Shown in pieces: positions 16,429 to 26,463 of a stretch of 64,000 nucleotides of DNA. The DNA comes from Candidatus Leptovillus gracilis (GTDB lineage: Bacteria; Chloroflexota; Anaerolineae; Promineifilales; Promineifilaceae). The notes under the pieces were generated by a model. The model saw only the letters and a list, made by a program, of their open reading frames with translations, was not told where the DNA came from and searched no databases. The first letter of the stretch is position 1, and every line of letters begins with the position of its first letter. The stretch lies in contig JADJXA010000025.1 of the NCBI GenBank assembly GCA_016716065.1, positions 310,001 through 374,000 of the forward strand, given 5' to 3'. A program made the translations under genes and the position numbers.

Positions 16429-17193
16429 GTGACCATCGCATCAGAGAAGAAGCGCTGCCTCATTTTAAGTTGCTCACGCGCCAAACATGGTGCGCCTGAG
16501 CTATTACCGGCCGTGCAGCGGTACACCGGCCCCATGTACCAGGTTTTGCGCCGCTACCTGCGTGAGAAACCAGAAGAAGCAGCAACCCTCATCATCTACA
16601 TTCTATCAGCCCGCCATGGGCTGATTGACAGCCAGACGCCCATTCTCCCTTATGACCAAAAAATGACGCCAGCAAGAGCTGCTGAACTGCACACGGCCGT
16701 TTTGCACAAGGTTGAGCAAGAAATCGCGCCGGTCGGTTACGCGGAGATATTTTTGGCGATGGGACAAACATATCTGCTGGCACTCGATGGACTTGACAAT
16801 GTGTTGGGCGTTGACACGAAAGTGATAACGGCGCGCAGTTCCGCCGGGACGAAGTTAACCGAGCTACGGAACTGGCTCTGGGAAATCAGCCCCACTATTC
16901 CTCGGGTTGAGGAACAGGTGGTTATGCCGAATGTAGGGCGGGTAACGGCCGTTTTACGCGGTCGCACCCTTTCCCTGACAACAGCCGAAGCAGAGGAACA
17001 CTTGAGTTCCAGCCTGTTCACAGCGCCAGATTCGGCCCGCCAGGTGCGTGGTTGGTATGTAGTCATCGGTGGCGAAAAGGCTAGCCCGAAGTGGGCGGCG
17101 CACCACCTTTTTGATGTGCCAGTGAGTGATTTTTCCGCTGATGAAGCGCGGCGGGTGCTGCGGAAGTTAGGGTTAAATTGTTATCGAACGTGA
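16429..17193 (+). CDS. DUF6884/YaaA-like protein of the Dpd island (candidate DpdC role)
   Basis: 254 residues from a GTG at 16429, preceded by GGGGA. The longer frame from 16303 overlaps the operator and the previous gene and is rejected. Residues 1-150 carry the DUF6884/YaaA-like pattern: LILSCSRAKHGAPELLPAV, YTGPMYQVL, YILSARHGLIDSQTPILPYD, IFLAMGQTY. The last 45 residues (GWYVVIGGEKASPKWAAHHLF...FSADEARRVLRKLGL) look like a small DNA-binding tail seen on restriction proteins. It sits first in the Dpd island under operator 1. A role in processing the inserted 7-deazaguanine base, the job of DpdC in Salmonella, is an inference from position only. Confidence 0.6.
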   Translation: MTIASEKKRCLILSCSRAKHGAPELLPAVQRYTGPMYQVLRRYLREKPEEAATLIIYILSARHGLIDSQTPILPYDQKMTPARAAELHTAVLHKVEQEIAPVGYAEIFLAMGQTYLLALDGLDNVLGVDTKVITARSSAGTKLTELRNWLWEISPTIPRVEEQVVMPNVGRVTAVLRGRTLSLTTAEAEEHLSSSLFTAPDSARQVRGWYVVIGGEKASPKWAAHHLFDVPVSDFSADEARRVLRKLGLNCYRT

Positions 17194-17221
17194 GTTTTTG
17201 CGTAGGATATTGGGAGTGGAG

Positions 17222-17253
17222 AAACGGCCGTCTGAATTAGACGGCCGTTTTTG
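17222..17253 (+). terminator. Rho-independent terminator made from two ACGGCCGT palindromes
   Basis: A perfect 12-bp stem AAACGGCCGTCT / AGACGGCCGTTT around GAATT is followed by TTTTG. It separates the DUF6884 gene from the regulator gene. The abundant ACGGCCGT palindrome has here been used in inverted array to build a functional hairpin. Confidence 0.8.
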
Positions 17254-17270
17254 TTCCTAATATAGAACAT
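17251..17270 (+). promoter_or_regulatory. Operator 2, upstream of the XRE regulator
   Basis: TTGTTC-CTAATATA-GAACAT has the same half-sites and the same 8-bp spacing as operator 1, and is placed 25 bp before the regulator start. The AT-rich spacer (TAATAT) may include the -10 box. Autoregulation is the simplest reading. Confidence 0.7.
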
Positions 17271-17295
17271 AATCATTCCAGACGAGGATAGGGCA

Positions 17296-17541
17296 ATGTC
17301 TACAGCCAAGAATCTCGAGAATTTGGGCGCCAAACTCAAAGCAATTCGCAAACACTTGGGCTATAGCCAGGAAGATATGGCAACCGCTGTGGGTAAAACG
17401 GGTAAGTCCCGCCGGTCACGGGTGCATGAGTGGGAGAAAGGGCTGCGGGAGCCAGAACTTTCATGTTTATCTGCCTATGCCCGGCTGGCGGGGATCTCCG
17501 CCGACGATCTGCTTGATGACAGTGTGGAACTTCGTTTGTGA
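17296..17541 (+). CDS. XRE/Cro-family regulator of the Dpd island
   Basis: 81 residues. The five-helix HTH_XRE domain runs from LGAKLKAIRKHLGYSQEDMA through GKSRRSRVHEWEKGLREPELSCLSAYARLAGISADDLL. The recognition helix includes the basic SRRSRVHEWE. It begins with GAGGATAGGG upstream. Small regulators of this type control restriction-modification genes so that modification precedes restriction. Three matching operators (16394, 17251, 40718) suggest it controls itself, the DUF6884 gene and the second TGT/QueC module. Confidence 0.85.
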   Translation: MSTAKNLENLGAKLKAIRKHLGYSQEDMATAVGKTGKSRRSRVHEWEKGLREPELSCLSAYARLAGISADDLLDDSVELRL

Positions 17542-17587
17542 CAGCCATCCCCGACGCCCAGAACTAAAAAATAACAAACGTGAACCT

Positions 17588-18841
17588 ATGCAATTCTATC
17601 TACCGAACTTTGAAGACCTTGTTGATCCGGAATACGATTTTGAGAAGGATGACTATTCACCAAAACGGAAACGAAACGGCCGTTTCCAGCACGACCAATA
17701 TGCCCATGAATTTTTCACAGAACCAATCTTTGACGGAATGCTCGTTTCCAAAACAGTTGTGACGCCCTCTGTAGAACAGCGCATACAAACGAGTGGGAAT
17801 GTCCACCGCTTTTTCCGTTTGGCAGAACAAGTTCCGGTAATGGGTGACTGTGGCGCATTCTCCTATTGGGATAAAGAAGAGCCACCGTATACCGTAGCCG
17901 AAATCCTCGATTACTATGAAGTGATGGGCTTTACCTATGGTGTAGCCCTGGACCATCTCATCTTTCCCACCATGTCCGAAGCAGAAAGAGATCGCCGCCT
18001 AAAAATCACTCTTGATAATGCGCAGGAGTTTCTGAGGAAACGCAACGACTATGACTACAAAGTCATCCCTGTGGGGATTGCGCAGGGGTGGGATGCCGAT
18101 TCGCGTGCAGGTAGTATCCGGCAGTTATTAGATATCGGCTATAGCCATCTGGCTATCGGTGGCATGGCACGCAGCAAAGACCAGGAAATCATCCAAACGT
18201 TGCAAGCAATCCATCCCATTCTGCAAGAAAACCAGTGCGTACAAATGTTACACCTGTTCGGGGTTGCTCGACTATCACTGATTTCGGATTTCATTCGCTA
18301 TGGAGTCACAAGCGCTGACAGCGCCTCGCCCATGCGCCGGGCGTTTCTTGGTACAAGCCAGGACAACTACTGGACAGTAGGCGAAGAACGTTATGCAGCC
18401 ATTCGAGTTCCAGAGGTAAAGGAAGGAGGGGCCAGAAAGCGCGGCGTAGACTCCACCGGTGAAGTTGCAGCCAAAAATGGCATGACAGTAATCAAAATGA
18501 AGGAAATGGAGCAGGAAGCATTGCGCCTGTTGCGTGACTATGATGCCGGAATTGCGGAGTTAGAGGAGACATTAACGGCCGTTCTTGCCTATGACCAGCT
18601 TCATGGCGACAAAAGGAAACATGAAGCAGCCTACCGGCGCACACTTGCCGACAAAGCATGGCAGAAGTGTAACTGCTCCATTTGTAAGAAATGGGGAATC
18701 GAAGTCATTATCTTTCGCGGCAACAATCGAAATAGACGTCGTGGATTTCATAATGCCTATGTCTTTTACCAACAATTTCAAGGGCGTGTAAAAAGCGAGA
18801 GTTCCAATGCAGGAGCTACACAGTTGAAGTCTATTCCCTGA
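17588..18841 (+). CDS. dpdA: DpdA, DNA-guanine transglycosylase (TGT family)
   Basis: 417 residues from ATG 17588; the open frame extends upstream through the regulator gene and is not used. TGT hallmarks: substrate-binding GDCGAFSYW (Asp87), IAQGW, LAIGGMAR, LHLFGVAR, nucleophile Asp244 in SADSASP, and zinc ligands CNCSIC (Cys361, 363, 366) with a distal His. DpdA enzymes replace guanine in DNA with preQ0 in a sequence context; that role is established for the Salmonella Dpd cluster. The neighbours E-K fit. An Arg/Lys-rich insert (EVKEGGARKRGVDST) near residue 280 may contact DNA. It is followed by 128 bp without a gene, so dpdE may have its own promoter. Confidence 0.9.
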   Translation: MQFYLPNFEDLVDPEYDFEKDDYSPKRKRNGRFQHDQYAHEFFTEPIFDGMLVSKTVVTPSVEQRIQTSGNVHRFFRLAEQVPVMGDCGAFSYWDKEEPPYTVAEILDYYEVMGFTYGVALDHLIFPTMSEAERDRRLKITLDNAQEFLRKRNDYDYKVIPVGIAQGWDADSRAGSIRQLLDIGYSHLAIGGMARSKDQEIIQTLQAIHPILQENQCVQMLHLFGVARLSLISDFIRYGVTSADSASPMRRAFLGTSQDNYWTVGEERYAAIRVPEVKEGGARKRGVDSTGEVAAKNGMTVIKMKEMEQEALRLLRDYDAGIAELEETLTAVLAYDQLHGDKRKHEAAYRRTLADKAWQKCNCSICKKWGIEVIIFRGNNRNRRRGFHNAYVFYQQFQGRVKSESSNAGATQLKSIP

Positions 18842-18969
18842 ATGAGTCACATCTATTACGAACTACTGACTTTGACCAACTGTGAAATTGCCAATTGAAT
18901 AAAACGAATCTCTCAAACGAGACACCCTTTCTGAAACACCATTAATAGCATTTTCGGGGCAATGTATTG

Positions 18970-21900
18970 ATGCTTCATCTTAAAGAGTTGCGCACACGAA
19001 TGTTTATAAAAGGAATCCCCATTGATGGGATGCCACCTGATATTGCTGTAGAGATTCTTGATCTTCAATGGCAAAGCCCTGACGAATTAGTGGTAACGTG
19101 TCAGGATCCGAGGAAGCGTCTTTATAAAGTCATCCTCACTTCATCTGACAAGTGCCAACTCCAATGTACCAATGTTTTTTCCCTCCCATGGAAACTGTTA
19201 CCTCAAAGCCCTGGTCAAGAAGAAATGAGAGTTTTAACAAAAGCCGAAAAAGGCCGTCTGAATCAGTCTCTCTTTAGAGCTGGCTTTGTGCATAAGTGGG
19301 ACAAGGACGGTGGCTACTCGGATTGGACACACACAAGCACAACCTACCGCATTTTCCATGCGAACTCCCATCAGTCCTTTATCGTGCTTTTAGAGCCAGA
19401 AGCAACAACTTCCGCTCAACAAAAGCCACAAACTGCATTACATCACGACATCGGTGATTTGCCGAAACTAACACCCCCTGAGCAAAAATCACCACCAACA
19501 ACAACCGCTGATTTTGCCTCCCATCCAACACCTCATCCCTATCTTGCACCAGGCATGTATGTCCGCATCCCCTTTGACCTTGTGGAATCACCTGGCGAAT
19601 ACCGCGATTATCGCATTGGGCAGTTGGTAGACATCAATAGTGTCGCAAACTCTGCTCGCATAAAGTTACAAACCTATTCACCTGGACAGCCGGTTGCACA
19701 AGAAATTGCCGAGCGAGATATTGCACACATCCATCGTTGTCATATCTTGCCAGAAACATTGTTCATTCATGCGGAAACTAAGCAAACAGGGCAAGTTCTC
19801 CTACCGTGTCTAACAGAGTGGGAAGAAGGAAAACTATGCGACTATTACGTGGAGATAACTGGTCAAATAAAACGCCTATCAGAAGAGAAGATTTTGGTGG
19901 CTTCGCACCGGCAATCCCCTCACCCCCTCGAACAACTTAAACGATATGAACTTCACCATCCCAGATGGAAGACTGAACGAGATCAACTTATCGAAAGTTA
20001 TGCCGAACTGCACGCAGCAACCTATGGACTAGAAGATTTGGTTGGTTCTCGGATCATGCTTTTACCTCATCAAGCCGAAGTTGTTGCAACTGTTCTAAGC
20101 GATGAAACTTGCCGCTATATCTTGGCCGACGAGGTTGGTTTAGGGAAAACCATCGAAACTTGTGTCATTATTAAAGGACTGTCGCGCCGTCATCCGGGAT
20201 TGAAGACGCTCATTGTGGCGCCAGCGTCTCTAGTAGAACAGTGGCACTTTGAACTGAACAATAAGTTCTGGCTCGATTTTGTCCGGGATGACCAACTGAA
20301 TTTATTGCATCTACCGAAAGACTGCCCAGGCATTATCGTCAGCACAGAGAAACTTTCTAATGATGGGCAACTGACTCTCTGGCTATCAATGCAGGAGTGG
20401 GGTCTACTGATTGTTGATGAAGCACACCACCTCCATAAACGGCCGTCTCTCTACGAGCGTATCTACCAACTTAGCAGCGATGCCGAACGTGCCCTTATCC
20501 TATCAGCTACCCCCATTCAACGTCGGGGGGATGAATATCTGGCATTGCTCAAGCTGATGTACCCAGAGCGTTACAGCGCGCTAACGCACACCCAATTTAG
20601 TCATATTTTGCAAGCCCAACAAACCCTTCGGCAAACAATTGCGTATCTGGCTCAAGCCTTAACACCTGATGACTTTGATTTGGCTGAATTCCTTAAAGAG
20701 ATGGAATTGATAACTGACAAGCTAAAAGAAGATGAGGTCTTACAACAGCTTGTTACGCAAGCCGCAGCGCAAACTTGCCTGGATGCTCAACTAAAAAGTG
20801 CCAAAGAAGCAATTAGTTACGTGAGCGAAAACTACCGGATCGAGAGTCGCATGATCCGTAATCGACGGGTCAATTTGAATATCGAATTGCCTAAAAGAGA
20901 TGTGGATACCAGCTTCAGTTATTTGCCTGAAGCAACGGAAGTCGAATTGCTAAACCAGTTACATGATTATATTGACTTCATGTTAACAGAACTCAAGGGC
21001 GAGACAAAAAAAAGTCTGGGGCTGGAATACTGTCGTGTCTTATTGCACAAAGCCTTTAGCAGCCCCCACAGTTTAGAAAGTCTTCTGAAAGAACGACAAA
21101 AGATCCTCCATTCGCCTCAAAAAACTTTGACCAACGCGGTAAGTAACAGCTTGTTAACATTAGCCCCACCCCGTCAAGAAGCAAAACGCATACAAACTTT
21201 GTTGACGGTCGTTCCCGTTCTGGCAGGAGAAAGTGACTGGGTAAATAATCTACTGTGGCTCTGCGGAAACTGGCGCGAGCAAACAGACACCATCTTAGAG
21301 TCTTATATTACTGGCAGGAGCAGTGCTAATTCAGGCCATCGATTAGTCCGGGTGTTACGGGCCATACAAAATCAACTACAAAAGCACCCCGCGTCCAAAA
21401 TTGTAGTTTTTTCTGCCTGGACCGAAACCTTGTTAGCATTGTTACCCCATCTGACCAAACACTTGAGAGCAAGACGCGGGCGCGTCGCACAGTTTCACTG
21501 CCAGATACCATCTGAAGATCTGCAAGAACAGGCTGACTTGTTCCAATCGCAGGACGATTATCACATTCTTTTATGTGATGAGTTGGGGGGAGAGGGACGA
21601 AATTTCCAGATAGCTGATGTTATTGTCCATATAGACATCCCTTGGACGCCAGCACAGTTAGAGCAAAGAATTGGCCGTGTAGATCGTTTGGGCAGAACTG
21701 GAAAGGTGGTTTCCATTGTGTCTTATGCCCACGAACAAATCGAACAGGACTTATTCCGTATCTGGGAGGACGGGTTTAACCTCTTCACACATTCTATGAG
21801 CGGGCTTGAAATTGCTCTGGAAAGCGTCTTGGACGATCTACTATCTGCTATGGAACATAACTCGCGTGACAGCCTTATAAACCTGTTGCCAGCAATGCTA

Positions 21901-22992
21901 GCCAAAGCAAAAGAATTACGGAAAGCAGTTGAGGAGGAACGGTATTTTGAAGAGAACGCCATCAACCATCGCCAACGGGATGAGTTCCAGAAATTAAGTG
22001 AAAAATATCGTGATGGTTCAAAACTCGGCCGCTCATTCACCAGTTGGGCATCAATGGCGGGGTTGGAAAACTCATATAATCGCCTAAAAGATACCGTGAT
22101 GTTCTTTCCTAAAAAATTCAACCAAAAAAGCATGGTCAATGCCAAGTTTGTTACCCCGCCCAATATGGAAGAGGCACTTCGCCGCTCTGGACGAACGCAT
22201 AATCTAGTAATCACCGGGACTTTCAATCGAGATGTTGCTGTACAACGAGAAGACCTGGTCTTTTTTGCCCCAGGCAATGACCCATGGACAGATGGGATTG
22301 TCAGGAATGCGCTTGAGGCAGATCGGGGCCGTAGCTGTGCTATTTTGCGCAAAACTGACTTACTTGCTACCCCCTGGCAAGGAGTGGAACTTCTATATCA
22401 GATACAGGTGAATCCTCGACCACTGTACAAAGCCGGTCACTCACCCATCCATTTGTTTCAAGCTCAGGGGTATCTTTTCCTCCCTACTTATCGTGTGCTG
22501 GTTTCTGTTGACGGAGACGTTATTACTCGTTCGCATCCTGCTTGGGAAGCAATTACTACGTATTCATTCAGCTCAAGTTATGGGGACATACATCTGGGTA
22601 AACGAAGTGGCCCACGCAGGATCGTTTTATTGAAAGAAGCTTTTCCTCCAGATATTTGGGAAGATGTGCTGGTAAGAGCTGTGAGTGCGGCAAACACAAA
22701 GCTCATGGAGGAATTCGACTTCACACTAGAAGTTGCTGAAGAGGCCGCAGAAGATTTTGAACGCAAACTGCTAGGCTTACGCGCCTCTCGCTATTGGTTT
22801 AATCAAATCTATGGCCCGGAAACGATACCTGGCGCCATAGATTTAGAGGCGCACCAGCAAATTGCTAACGGATTAATTGAAGGAATTCGCCATCCACTAA
22901 TTCAGCTAGAATCCGCTTGCTTTTGGTGGCTATGTCCTACACAAGATTATGAATCATTACTTCAACGCACTACAAGAATTGCTGCTAGCTGA
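18970..22992 (+). CDS. dpdE: DpdE, SNF2-type helicase of the Dpd restriction module
   Basis: 1,340 residues. SNF2/Swi2 core: ADEVGLGKT (Walker A, near 386), LLIVDEAHHLHK (motif II, near 482), LSATPIQRR (motif III), and the C-terminal lobe CDELGGEGRNFQIAD...LEQRIGRVDRLGRTG near 870-905. The N-terminal 330 residues (a PYLAPGMYVRIPFDLV...ERDIAHIHRCHILP segment) resemble a Tudor/SH3-like recognition module. In the Salmonella cluster dpdE is needed for the restriction phenotype, so this motor probably reads unmodified DNA. ATG 18970 directly follows an in-frame TTG at 18967, so the start is uncertain by one codon. The 3' end overlaps dpdF by 44 bp. Confidence 0.88.
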   Translation: MLHLKELRTRMFIKGIPIDGMPPDIAVEILDLQWQSPDELVVTCQDPRKRLYKVILTSSDKCQLQCTNVFSLPWKLLPQSPGQEEMRVLTKAEKGRLNQSLFRAGFVHKWDKDGGYSDWTHTSTTYRIFHANSHQSFIVLLEPEATTSAQQKPQTALHHDIGDLPKLTPPEQKSPPTTTADFASHPTPHPYLAPGMYVRIPFDLVESPGEYRDYRIGQLVDINSVANSARIKLQTYSPGQPVAQEIAERDIAHIHRCHILPETLFIHAETKQTGQVLLPCLTEWEEGKLCDYYVEITGQIKRLSEEKILVASHRQSPHPLEQLKRYELHHPRWKTERDQLIESYAELHAATYGLEDLVGSRIMLLPHQAEVVATVLSDETCRYILADEVGLGKTIETCVIIKGLSRRHPGLKTLIVAPASLVEQWHFELNNKFWLDFVRDDQLNLLHLPKDCPGIIVSTEKLSNDGQLTLWLSMQEWGLLIVDEAHHLHKRPSLYERIYQLSSDAERALILSATPIQRRGDEYLALLKLMYPERYSALTHTQFSHILQAQQTLRQTIAYLAQALTPDDFDLAEFLKEMELITDKLKEDEVLQQLVTQAAAQTCLDAQLKSAKEAISYVSENYRIESRMIRNRRVNLNIELPKRDVDTSFSYLPEATEVELLNQLHDYIDFMLTELKGETKKSLGLEYCRVLLHKAFSSPHSLESLLKERQKILHSPQKTLTNAVSNSLLTLAPPRQEAKRIQTLLTVVPVLAGESDWVNNLLWLCGNWREQTDTILESYITGRSSANSGHRLVRVLRAIQNQLQKHPASKIVVFSAWTETLLALLPHLTKHLRARRGRVAQFHCQIPSEDLQEQADLFQSQDDYHILLCDELGGEGRNFQIADVIVHIDIPWTPAQLEQRIGRVDRLGRTGKVVSIVSYAHEQIEQDLFRIWEDGFNLFTHSMSGLEIALESVLDDLLSAMEHNSRDSLINLLPAMLAKAKELRKAVEEERYFEENAINHRQRDEFQKLSEKYRDGSKLGRSFTSWASMAGLENSYNRLKDTVMFFPKKFNQKSMVNAKFVTPPNMEEALRRSGRTHNLVITGTFNRDVAVQREDLVFFAPGNDPWTDGIVRNALEADRGRSCAILRKTDLLATPWQGVELLYQIQVNPRPLYKAGHSPIHLFQAQGYLFLPTYRVLVSVDGDVITRSHPAWEAITTYSFSSSYGDIHLGKRSGPRRIVLLKEAFPPDIWEDVLVRAVSAANTKLMEEFDFTLEVAEEAAEDFERKLLGLRASRYWFNQIYGPETIPGAIDLEAHQQIANGLIEGIRHPLIQLESACFWWLCPTQDYESLLQRTTRIAAS

Positions 22993-25570
22993 AAGCCCAC
23001 AATTTGCAAACTTTCAGCACAATCTTAGAAATAAGCAGCAGAAGTTAATTGGAATTGAACTGGCACAGAGCCATGTGTTATTGCGTGCATCCTCGGTTTA
23101 CCAGGCGTTCATTGAAAATCAAGCGGGTACAGGAGATTTAGGCGTTCTCCTGCGCCAGGTAATGCGCGTTTTTCATGAAGAGATGATCCTTAATAAACCA
23201 ACATGGAAATCATTAGAAAAACACCAGCATCAAATGGGCTTGCGTCTTGTAGACGAAGATAACGGACGAGTTCGATTACGGGCTTTGCCTTGGGAATCTG
23301 CCTGGCTAAACGACACGAATAATATTGACCAGCTTGAAAACCGCAGACCTGATATATCAGTACCCGGTGATGGTCTGCTTTATGCTTTGTCGAATGGCAA
23401 GTTTTGTACATATCAATCAGAAGCCCAGAAAACGGCCGTTGTCACTTCTCTTTTCGCCCCTCCTGGTTCGACAACCCTAATCACCCTGCCCACTGGCGGC
23501 GGCAAGAGCATGTGCATCTTACTGCCTGCCTGGTTTGAATCTAGCGGCGGCCGACGCGCCGGGGGGACTACGCTGGTCATCGTCCCGACTGTGGCCCTGG
23601 CTTATGACCAACAAGACAATGTGCGCCCTTACTTTAACCCGGCGAATGATGCCTATAAACCGTACAGCCTTACCAGTGATACCACAAAAGAAACCCGCGC
23701 AATTATTTACAAAGGGATCAGCGAAGGTACGATCCCCATTTTATACACTTCGCCAGAAGCGCTTTTGTTAAACCCGGTTCTATATCACACCTGTTTGCAG
23801 GCGGCCGCTAACGGCCATTTACGAAGGTTTGTCATAGATGAAGCGCACTTGGTTGATTCTTGGGGGGCCAGTTTCCGCACCGAGTTCCAACTATTAGGGG
23901 CCTATAAGCGCAAACTATTAGAAGCCTCTCAGGGACAATTACGCACATTTTTACTCTCGGCCACCGTTTCGTACCAGAGCGAAAAAACGTTGGCGGAATT
24001 TTTCGCGCCAGACTCCAGTTTATCTTCGGTGTTAGCCAATCAGTTACGGCCTGAGCCTGGCTACTGGTTTCATCACACCCGACACTTTCCGCTACAACGG
24101 GATCGCGTAATAGAAGCGCTTTACCATCTACCTAGACCAGCCATTCTCTATGTCACTAAACCCAGCCACGCTCAACATTGGGTGCGCATGTTGCGCGAGC
24201 AGGGCTTCAAGCGAGTTGTGGATTTTACGGGACAAACAGCGGGCGAAGAACGTCAGCACATTCTAGCCCGTTGGAATCGTGACGAAATTGACATACTTGT
24301 GGGCACATCCGCCTTTGGTTTGGGCGTAGATAAAGGGGATGTGCGCACCATCATTCATGCGACGTTACCGGAGAATATTGATCGATATTACCAAGAAGTG
24401 GGGCGGGGGGGACGAGATGGATGTAGCAGTATCAGCCTTCTGATTAGTAAAGATGATGATTTTGATTTGGCTTTCAGTATGACCACCAAATCGCGTATCA
24501 CCATTGAGAAAGCCTGGTTACGCTGGCAGGGCATGTGGCAAAGCTCTTTGCCATTTGGGCAAACTACCGATATGCGCCTGATTAACCTCAATGCCAGACC
24601 TACTTACAATCAGGAGATGCGCGAAAGCGAGGCCAATCGTTATTGGAATGAGCATATCTTACTATTCATGCAAAGAGCCGGTGTCCTTTCCATTGAAGAT
24701 ACACGCCCCAATGAAACAGCGCCAGAGCCCGATGACCAGAAACAGGAATCTTATCAGGACAATTTTTGGGTGCTGGTACGCATCAGAAATGACCAGATTG
24801 TAAACGACGAAGTTGCGTTTGAACGCCTCATGGATGAGCAACGCGACTTAGAAAAAGAGTCCATTACCCAAAACTTGAATGCGCTGAGACAAGTGGTTGA
24901 GACACAAGCCCCAATGCAGGCTTACCATTGTTTGGGGCATGATTTTGCTGGTTTGTATCCGTACACGGCCGTTGCCTGTGGCGGTTGTTCATACTGCCGA
25001 CAAAACAAACAGGAACCATACGCACAGACCTTACGCGCCGAGGTTGAACCAGGTGATTGGCCTGCTTCCCCGGTTCGACTCGACGCCAATTTACAGCGGC
25101 AACTAGGCGAGCGGCAAAGTCTGATTGTCGCTTGGGATACGGAAAATTTGGCCGCTTTTGCCCCTGATTTGATAGCCTCGCTGGTTGAAGCGGGCATGGA
25201 GCAAATCGTTTTACCCGACAATCTCTTGGATGACCCAATTTGGGCGCAGAATCTGGTCAAAAAGTTGGCGCGTCATAAAGATAAACGGCAGCGGCTGGTA
25301 GGCGCTCGGTCAGTCGAACGGCACGGACTTTTCCCGCTGGCAACAGCCGTTTTTTACCCCCGACAAGACAAACTTATTGACGCGCTTTATCGTGCGCTCC
25401 AAACAGAATTCCAATCATATTTGGGAATTACGCCCCTCATTCATGTGGTGCATCAATCGGCATGGCTGGCGCGGGAAAACGGCCGTTTTCTGGAGCGGGT
25501 AAACGGCCTGCAATTAACACCGGATGCCCTCAAAAAGATGCTGGTCAAATCCCAAACATCACTCTATTAA
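22949..25570 (+). CDS. dpdF: DpdF, RecQ-like helicase
   Basis: 873 residues. SF2 helicase: TLPTGGGKS (near 180-188), FVIDEAHLVDSWG (near 295), LLSATVS, GTSAFGLGVDKGDVR, YYQEVGRGGRDG (near 480), the last being the RecQ-family signature. A cysteine group (CGGCSYCRQNKQE, plus an upstream CLGH) near 660-690 resembles the RecQ zinc site. The C-terminal 200 residues are a phosphoribosyltransferase-like or unknown domain. It overlaps dpdE and is followed by dpdG seven bases later, so it belongs to one transcript. Confidence 0.88.
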   Translation: MNHYFNALQELLLAESPQFANFQHNLRNKQQKLIGIELAQSHVLLRASSVYQAFIENQAGTGDLGVLLRQVMRVFHEEMILNKPTWKSLEKHQHQMGLRLVDEDNGRVRLRALPWESAWLNDTNNIDQLENRRPDISVPGDGLLYALSNGKFCTYQSEAQKTAVVTSLFAPPGSTTLITLPTGGGKSMCILLPAWFESSGGRRAGGTTLVIVPTVALAYDQQDNVRPYFNPANDAYKPYSLTSDTTKETRAIIYKGISEGTIPILYTSPEALLLNPVLYHTCLQAAANGHLRRFVIDEAHLVDSWGASFRTEFQLLGAYKRKLLEASQGQLRTFLLSATVSYQSEKTLAEFFAPDSSLSSVLANQLRPEPGYWFHHTRHFPLQRDRVIEALYHLPRPAILYVTKPSHAQHWVRMLREQGFKRVVDFTGQTAGEERQHILARWNRDEIDILVGTSAFGLGVDKGDVRTIIHATLPENIDRYYQEVGRGGRDGCSSISLLISKDDDFDLAFSMTTKSRITIEKAWLRWQGMWQSSLPFGQTTDMRLINLNARPTYNQEMRESEANRYWNEHILLFMQRAGVLSIEDTRPNETAPEPDDQKQESYQDNFWVLVRIRNDQIVNDEVAFERLMDEQRDLEKESITQNLNALRQVVETQAPMQAYHCLGHDFAGLYPYTAVACGGCSYCRQNKQEPYAQTLRAEVEPGDWPASPVRLDANLQRQLGERQSLIVAWDTENLAAFAPDLIASLVEAGMEQIVLPDNLLDDPIWAQNLVKKLARHKDKRQRLVGARSVERHGLFPLATAVFYPRQDKLIDALYRALQTEFQSYLGITPLIHVVHQSAWLARENGRFLERVNGLQLTPDALKKMLVKSQTSLY

Positions 25571-25577
25571 AAAGCCT

Positions 25578-26459
25578 ATGGAAATCATTAACAACAACCA
25601 AGTTACTCCCCATCGCTTACACGCTCTGGCGCGTCTAGTATCTCGATTGCGAACGCCAAGTCGAGATGACTTTTTGGAGATGTTGCAGCCTCCTGATTTG
25701 GTGAACAGTCAAGAAGCAAGTAAAGCTGTTTATAACGCCGCCACAAATTTCCGGGTCATTGTGGAAGATGAAAACGGCCGTGTCTCCCTCCACCCCGACA
25801 TTGGCAAACGCAAAAACATTGAATCAACAGATGGTTTTCGCACCTTCATGCAAAAGCGACTCACAGGCATTGCCGATGAGAATGCCGACAACTACCTAAT
25901 CAATTTCGTAACAGCCTGGTACGCGGTGCAAAACGAACGCATCTTTCAGTACCGGAAAAAGGATGAGATTTCGCAAAACTTTAACAGAGACATGGACCCT
26001 CGCGGTGAAGAAGAGCTACTAGAGGAAGGGCGTCTATTCAACTCCACAAAATTAATCGGCTGGCTCACGTGGGCATCATTCTTGGGCTGGGGTTGGACCA
26101 TGACAATCGGTGGCAAAGAGTTGCTGATGCCCGACGCCCATAAGCGGCTCATCCCTGTCCTGCCATTATTACTGCCAGATTCCAAAGAAACGCCTTTCAG
26201 CCAATTCGCCGAACGATTAGCTGATAGTTGCCCAGAACTGGACGGCGGTAGTTTGTTTGAAAAATGTTGGCAATCCAGTCGCGGCGCCGAACTGAGAGGT
26301 AATCAATTAAGCCTTATGCTGTCCACCGGTCTGAGATCGCTCCATGATAACGGCAAAATCCGGTTAATTCATTACGCCGACAGCGCAGACGAATGGCAAC
26401 TTTACCCGGCGCAAGCTCACCCACTTCAGCGCGTGACGCACATCCAACGGAGGGCTTAA
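25578..26459 (+). CDS. dpdG: DpdG, winged-helix-like Dpd protein
   Basis: 293 residues from MEIINNNQV. The N-terminal region (LHALARLVSRLRTPSRDDFLEMLQPPDLVNS...AVYNAATNFRVIVEDENGRVSLHP) has the pattern of a winged helix. The rest is helical without known motifs. It is assigned as DpdG by position between the RecQ-like helicase and the P-loop ATPase DpdH, as in described dpd clusters. The pairing with an ATPase is repeated at 37.4-40.7 kb, where a similar protein precedes a second DpdH-like ATPase. Confidence 0.75.
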   Translation: MEIINNNQVTPHRLHALARLVSRLRTPSRDDFLEMLQPPDLVNSQEASKAVYNAATNFRVIVEDENGRVSLHPDIGKRKNIESTDGFRTFMQKRLTGIADENADNYLINFVTAWYAVQNERIFQYRKKDEISQNFNRDMDPRGEEELLEEGRLFNSTKLIGWLTWASFLGWGWTMTIGGKELLMPDAHKRLIPVLPLLLPDSKETPFSQFAERLADSCPELDGGSLFEKCWQSSRGAELRGNQLSLMLSTGLRSLHDNGKIRLIHYADSADEWQLYPAQAHPLQRVTHIQRRA

Positions 26460-26463
26460 GGCA

